In this document: positions 20,892 to 22,642 of the stretch, one piece after another
How the letters are laid out: every line of letters starts with the position of its first letter
Position numbering within the stretch: the first letter of the stretch is position 1
IMG/VR virus record: IMGVR_UViG_3300030090_002705
Span: 1 to 22,642 of that record
DNA from: a virus
Length of the DNA: 22,642 bases
Reading direction: 5' to 3' (one strand)
Program-made: the position numbers and the translations under genes
Notes under the pieces: generated by a model
The model's database searches: none
What the model saw: the letters and a program-made list of their open reading frames with translations, nothing else
Told to the model about the DNA's origin: nothing

Positions 20892-22642
20892 TGCCCGGCC
20901 CATCAGGACGACAGGTAATACTGGAGAAGCATAGCGACTCTACCTTCAAGACTCCCCTGCGGATTATGCAGGGGGATGAGAATGAGTTGCTGTACAACTG
21001 GGAGCTTGCTCCTCCATTGGCTCCAGAAGTTCCGTCCCGTGACGTTAGTTACGGACAATACGATCCTGCTCAGGTTCTGGAATGGAGCCAGAGTGACTGG
21101 AGCGGGGGAGCCCTACAGTTCTATTATGATAGGGAAAATCCTAACAAGTATGCGCTTGCTGATGGAATATGGACATTAACTCCTAATGAGATCTCGTTAG
21201 CCCCTGCTACAAGGGAAGTTACTTACGGGACACGTAACGGTGCGTGTCAGTTAAAAGCTACGACCAACTGGAGTACCAGTGGTGTAACCCTGACTGCCGT
21301 GACTACAGAGCCCCATAGTGGAGAGTACCACTTTCAGGGAGCTTCGTGGAGTACCAATGACTACTGTGAACTGTCCTTGGTGCAGACTGAGCAGCCAGCA
21401 GCACGACTTCAGAGTGTGCTGATTAACGTCACTGCACGGGTAAAGAATGCTACTAATGCTACTGGAACGATGAGACTCCAGATAGTCGAGAGTGGAGGAT
21501 CTTCTACTCCTACTACCAGTGGCAGTACAACAGCCCTGACTACCACGTACCAGACTATCAGTGCGTCAGTAACCTTACAGAGTGATAGTACTGGAGTAGT
21601 GATCCGTTTGCAGATGGTAGCAGATGGTGGCTCAGATCGTACTATCTACTTTGATTCGGTACAGATGGTGGCAGGTTCGTCGGGGGATAGCTCTCCGAAT
21701 ACAAGCAATGCCCAGATGAAACAGCTAGGCACGGATCTATTATGCGCTACAGATCGCAGCCTATGGAAGTTTGACGATACTGGGGATTACTGGTGTCTGC
21801 AAAAGGGATTTGGTGCTGCAATTACTGGAATGGAAATCTTTGAGAACAGGGTATATGTAGCATTCGGGGCCAGTACCGCATACCAGTACAGCAATGCAGG
21901 GGATCCTACTTCATGGACTACTGCATCTGGGGGAAGCACTTACCAGCCTCGTGCTATCAGGCTCAGTAAAGGATTGAATTCGTCAGGGGTATGGTGCTTG
22001 GTAAAGAACACTGACGATAAGAGTATTCACTTCGGGACAGACGGAACCGACCCTACTACGTGGGGGGCTGCGCTGACTACAGGAGCGGATGACTTTGCGA
22101 TTACCCAGTTATATCAACTGGATGGAGCTATTGGGGTGGCCAAGGAAGATGGTATGTACCGTTACCTTGCCCCCACCAATAACATGTTTGCCAATGTATA
22201 TCCAGCGGCAGAACATATGCCCAGCACTGATAACTTCAGCAGGGGCATCATGTTCAACGGATCTTTCTACACTGTACTGGGAGAGACGGGACTTGTAGCG
22301 TACAGGTTCGGCCAGAACGAAGGACATAGATGGATATCCCTGCATGACATAGTAAGATCTCCGGGGTTCAGTGAGTTCGGTAACAGGGTAAGGGCACTTG
22401 GGACAGATGGTGAACTTCTGTACCTGCTCGTGGAGGATTTGAATGCTAGCAGTCTTACCAAGAAGTGCTGGCTGTTTGCCCTTGAGGTACAGGAACAGGG
22501 GCCAGTAATCCACACAATGTGCTCTATGGTTCTCTCAGATGGCTTGGATATATTTGTTCACAAGCCAAGCGGATCAAATAACAGGTTCATCTACATAGCA
22601 GGTGATATTAACGATGAGGCTTACTGCTATCGTATGCAGTTA
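20891..22642 (+). CDS. Incomplete large beta-rich tail/virion protein (584+ aa)
   Basis: The reading frame opens at an ATG overlapping the preceding stop (TAATG) and stays open for 584 codons to the window edge, so the gene is cut at its 3' end. The start region has MPGPSGRQVILEKHSD and an aromatic-rich segment (YNWELAPPLAPEVPSRDVSY). Residues about 115-258 look like a second CBM-type beta-sandwich, ending IYFDSVQMV, comparable to the module in the upstream gene. From about 270 there is a run of short beta repeats (LWKFDDTGDYWCLQ; YQYSNAGDPTSWTT; GMYRYLAPTNN) suggestive of a beta-propeller. It is probably a tail or appendage protein. The domain reading is inference; the open frame itself is clear. 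Confidence 0.75.
   Translation, partial: MPGPSGRQVILEKHSDSTFKTPLRIMQGDENELLYNWELAPPLAPEVPSRDVSYGQYDPAQVLEWSQSDWSGGALQFYYDRENPNKYALADGIWTLTPNEISLAPATREVTYGTRNGACQLKATTNWSTSGVTLTAVTTEPHSGEYHFQGASWSTNDYCELSLVQTEQPAARLQSVLINVTARVKNATNATGTMRLQIVESGGSSTPTTSGSTTALTTTYQTISASVTLQSDSTGVVIRLQMVADGGSDRTIYFDSVQMVAGSSGDSSPNTSNAQMKQLGTDLLCATDRSLWKFDDTGDYWCLQKGFGAAITGMEIFENRVYVAFGASTAYQYSNAGDPTSWTTASGGSTYQPRAIRLSKGLNSSGVWCLVKNTDDKSIHFGTDGTDPTTWGAALTTGADDFAITQLYQLDGAIGVAKEDGMYRYLAPTNNMFANVYPAAEHMPSTDNFSRGIMFNGSFYTVLGETGLVAYRFGQNEGHRWISLHDIVRSPGFSEFGNRVRALGTDGELLYLLVEDLNASSLTKKCWLFALEVQEQGPVIHTMCSMVLSDGLDIFVHKPSGSNNRFIYIAGDINDEAYCYRMQL

Noticed and set aside
22012-22027. Apparent third copy of the 31-bp repeat
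   Set aside because: Only about 15 of 16 bases match inside a coding repeat of the tail protein; too short to separate from chance.
1-22642. tRNA genes, CRISPR arrays, transposases
   Set aside because: No cloverleaf-like sequence, regularly spaced repeats or transposase motifs were recognised by eye; a tRNA scan would settle the first.

Overview
The window is the packaging and head/virion-assembly half of a tailed double-stranded DNA virus (Caudoviricetes type), free or integrated. The anchors are a large terminase with ATPase and nuclease motifs, a portal-like protein, a scaffold-like protein directly before a major capsid protein, and head-to-tail and tail genes that run off the right edge. 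No integrase, repressor, lysis or replication gene is visible. Strong GGAGG-type ribosome sites and a TTGACA box suggest a bacterial host. Frequent AGG/AGA and ATA codons are notable but do not identify it. No tape-measure protein is seen, which would fit a short-tailed virus, but the tail region is cut off.

Layout. (1) 1-33: an intrinsic-terminator-like hairpin, probably closing a gene left of the window. 32-244: one small leftward gene. (2) 245-1448: about 1.2 kb without a convincing gene but rich in inverted repeats, ending in two Fur-box-like palindromes just before the rightward operon. (3) 1449-4831: packaging block: Cys-rich zinc protein, small terminase candidate, a previously hidden 42-aa zinc-ribbon gene, a conserved phage protein of unknown function, a PD-(D/E)XK nuclease-like protein and the large terminase. 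(4) 4835-14506: a small gene, portal, a proline-rich protein, then two very large proteins (888 and 1519 aa) that look like internal or ejection proteins. (5) 14507-17732: a promoter-like site, scaffold, capsid, and two overlapping genes with zinc-finger-like repeats. (6) 17749-22642: a beta-rich virion protein, a 42-aa basic protein, a His-cluster protein, a small beta protein, a connector-like protein with an embedded carbohydrate-binding-like domain, and an incomplete beta-rich tail protein. The last one is open for 584 codons to the window edge.

From 1449 on every gene is rightward and tightly packed, often joined by TAATG or ATGA overlaps, so it is probably one or two late operons. The most unusual signals are: a 31-bp near-perfect direct repeat at the 3' ends of the small-terminase gene and of the gene two positions downstream, bracketing an insertable-looking cassette; paired Fur-like operators in front of the packaging genes; and zinc-finger proteins in the slot normally held by head-completion genes.
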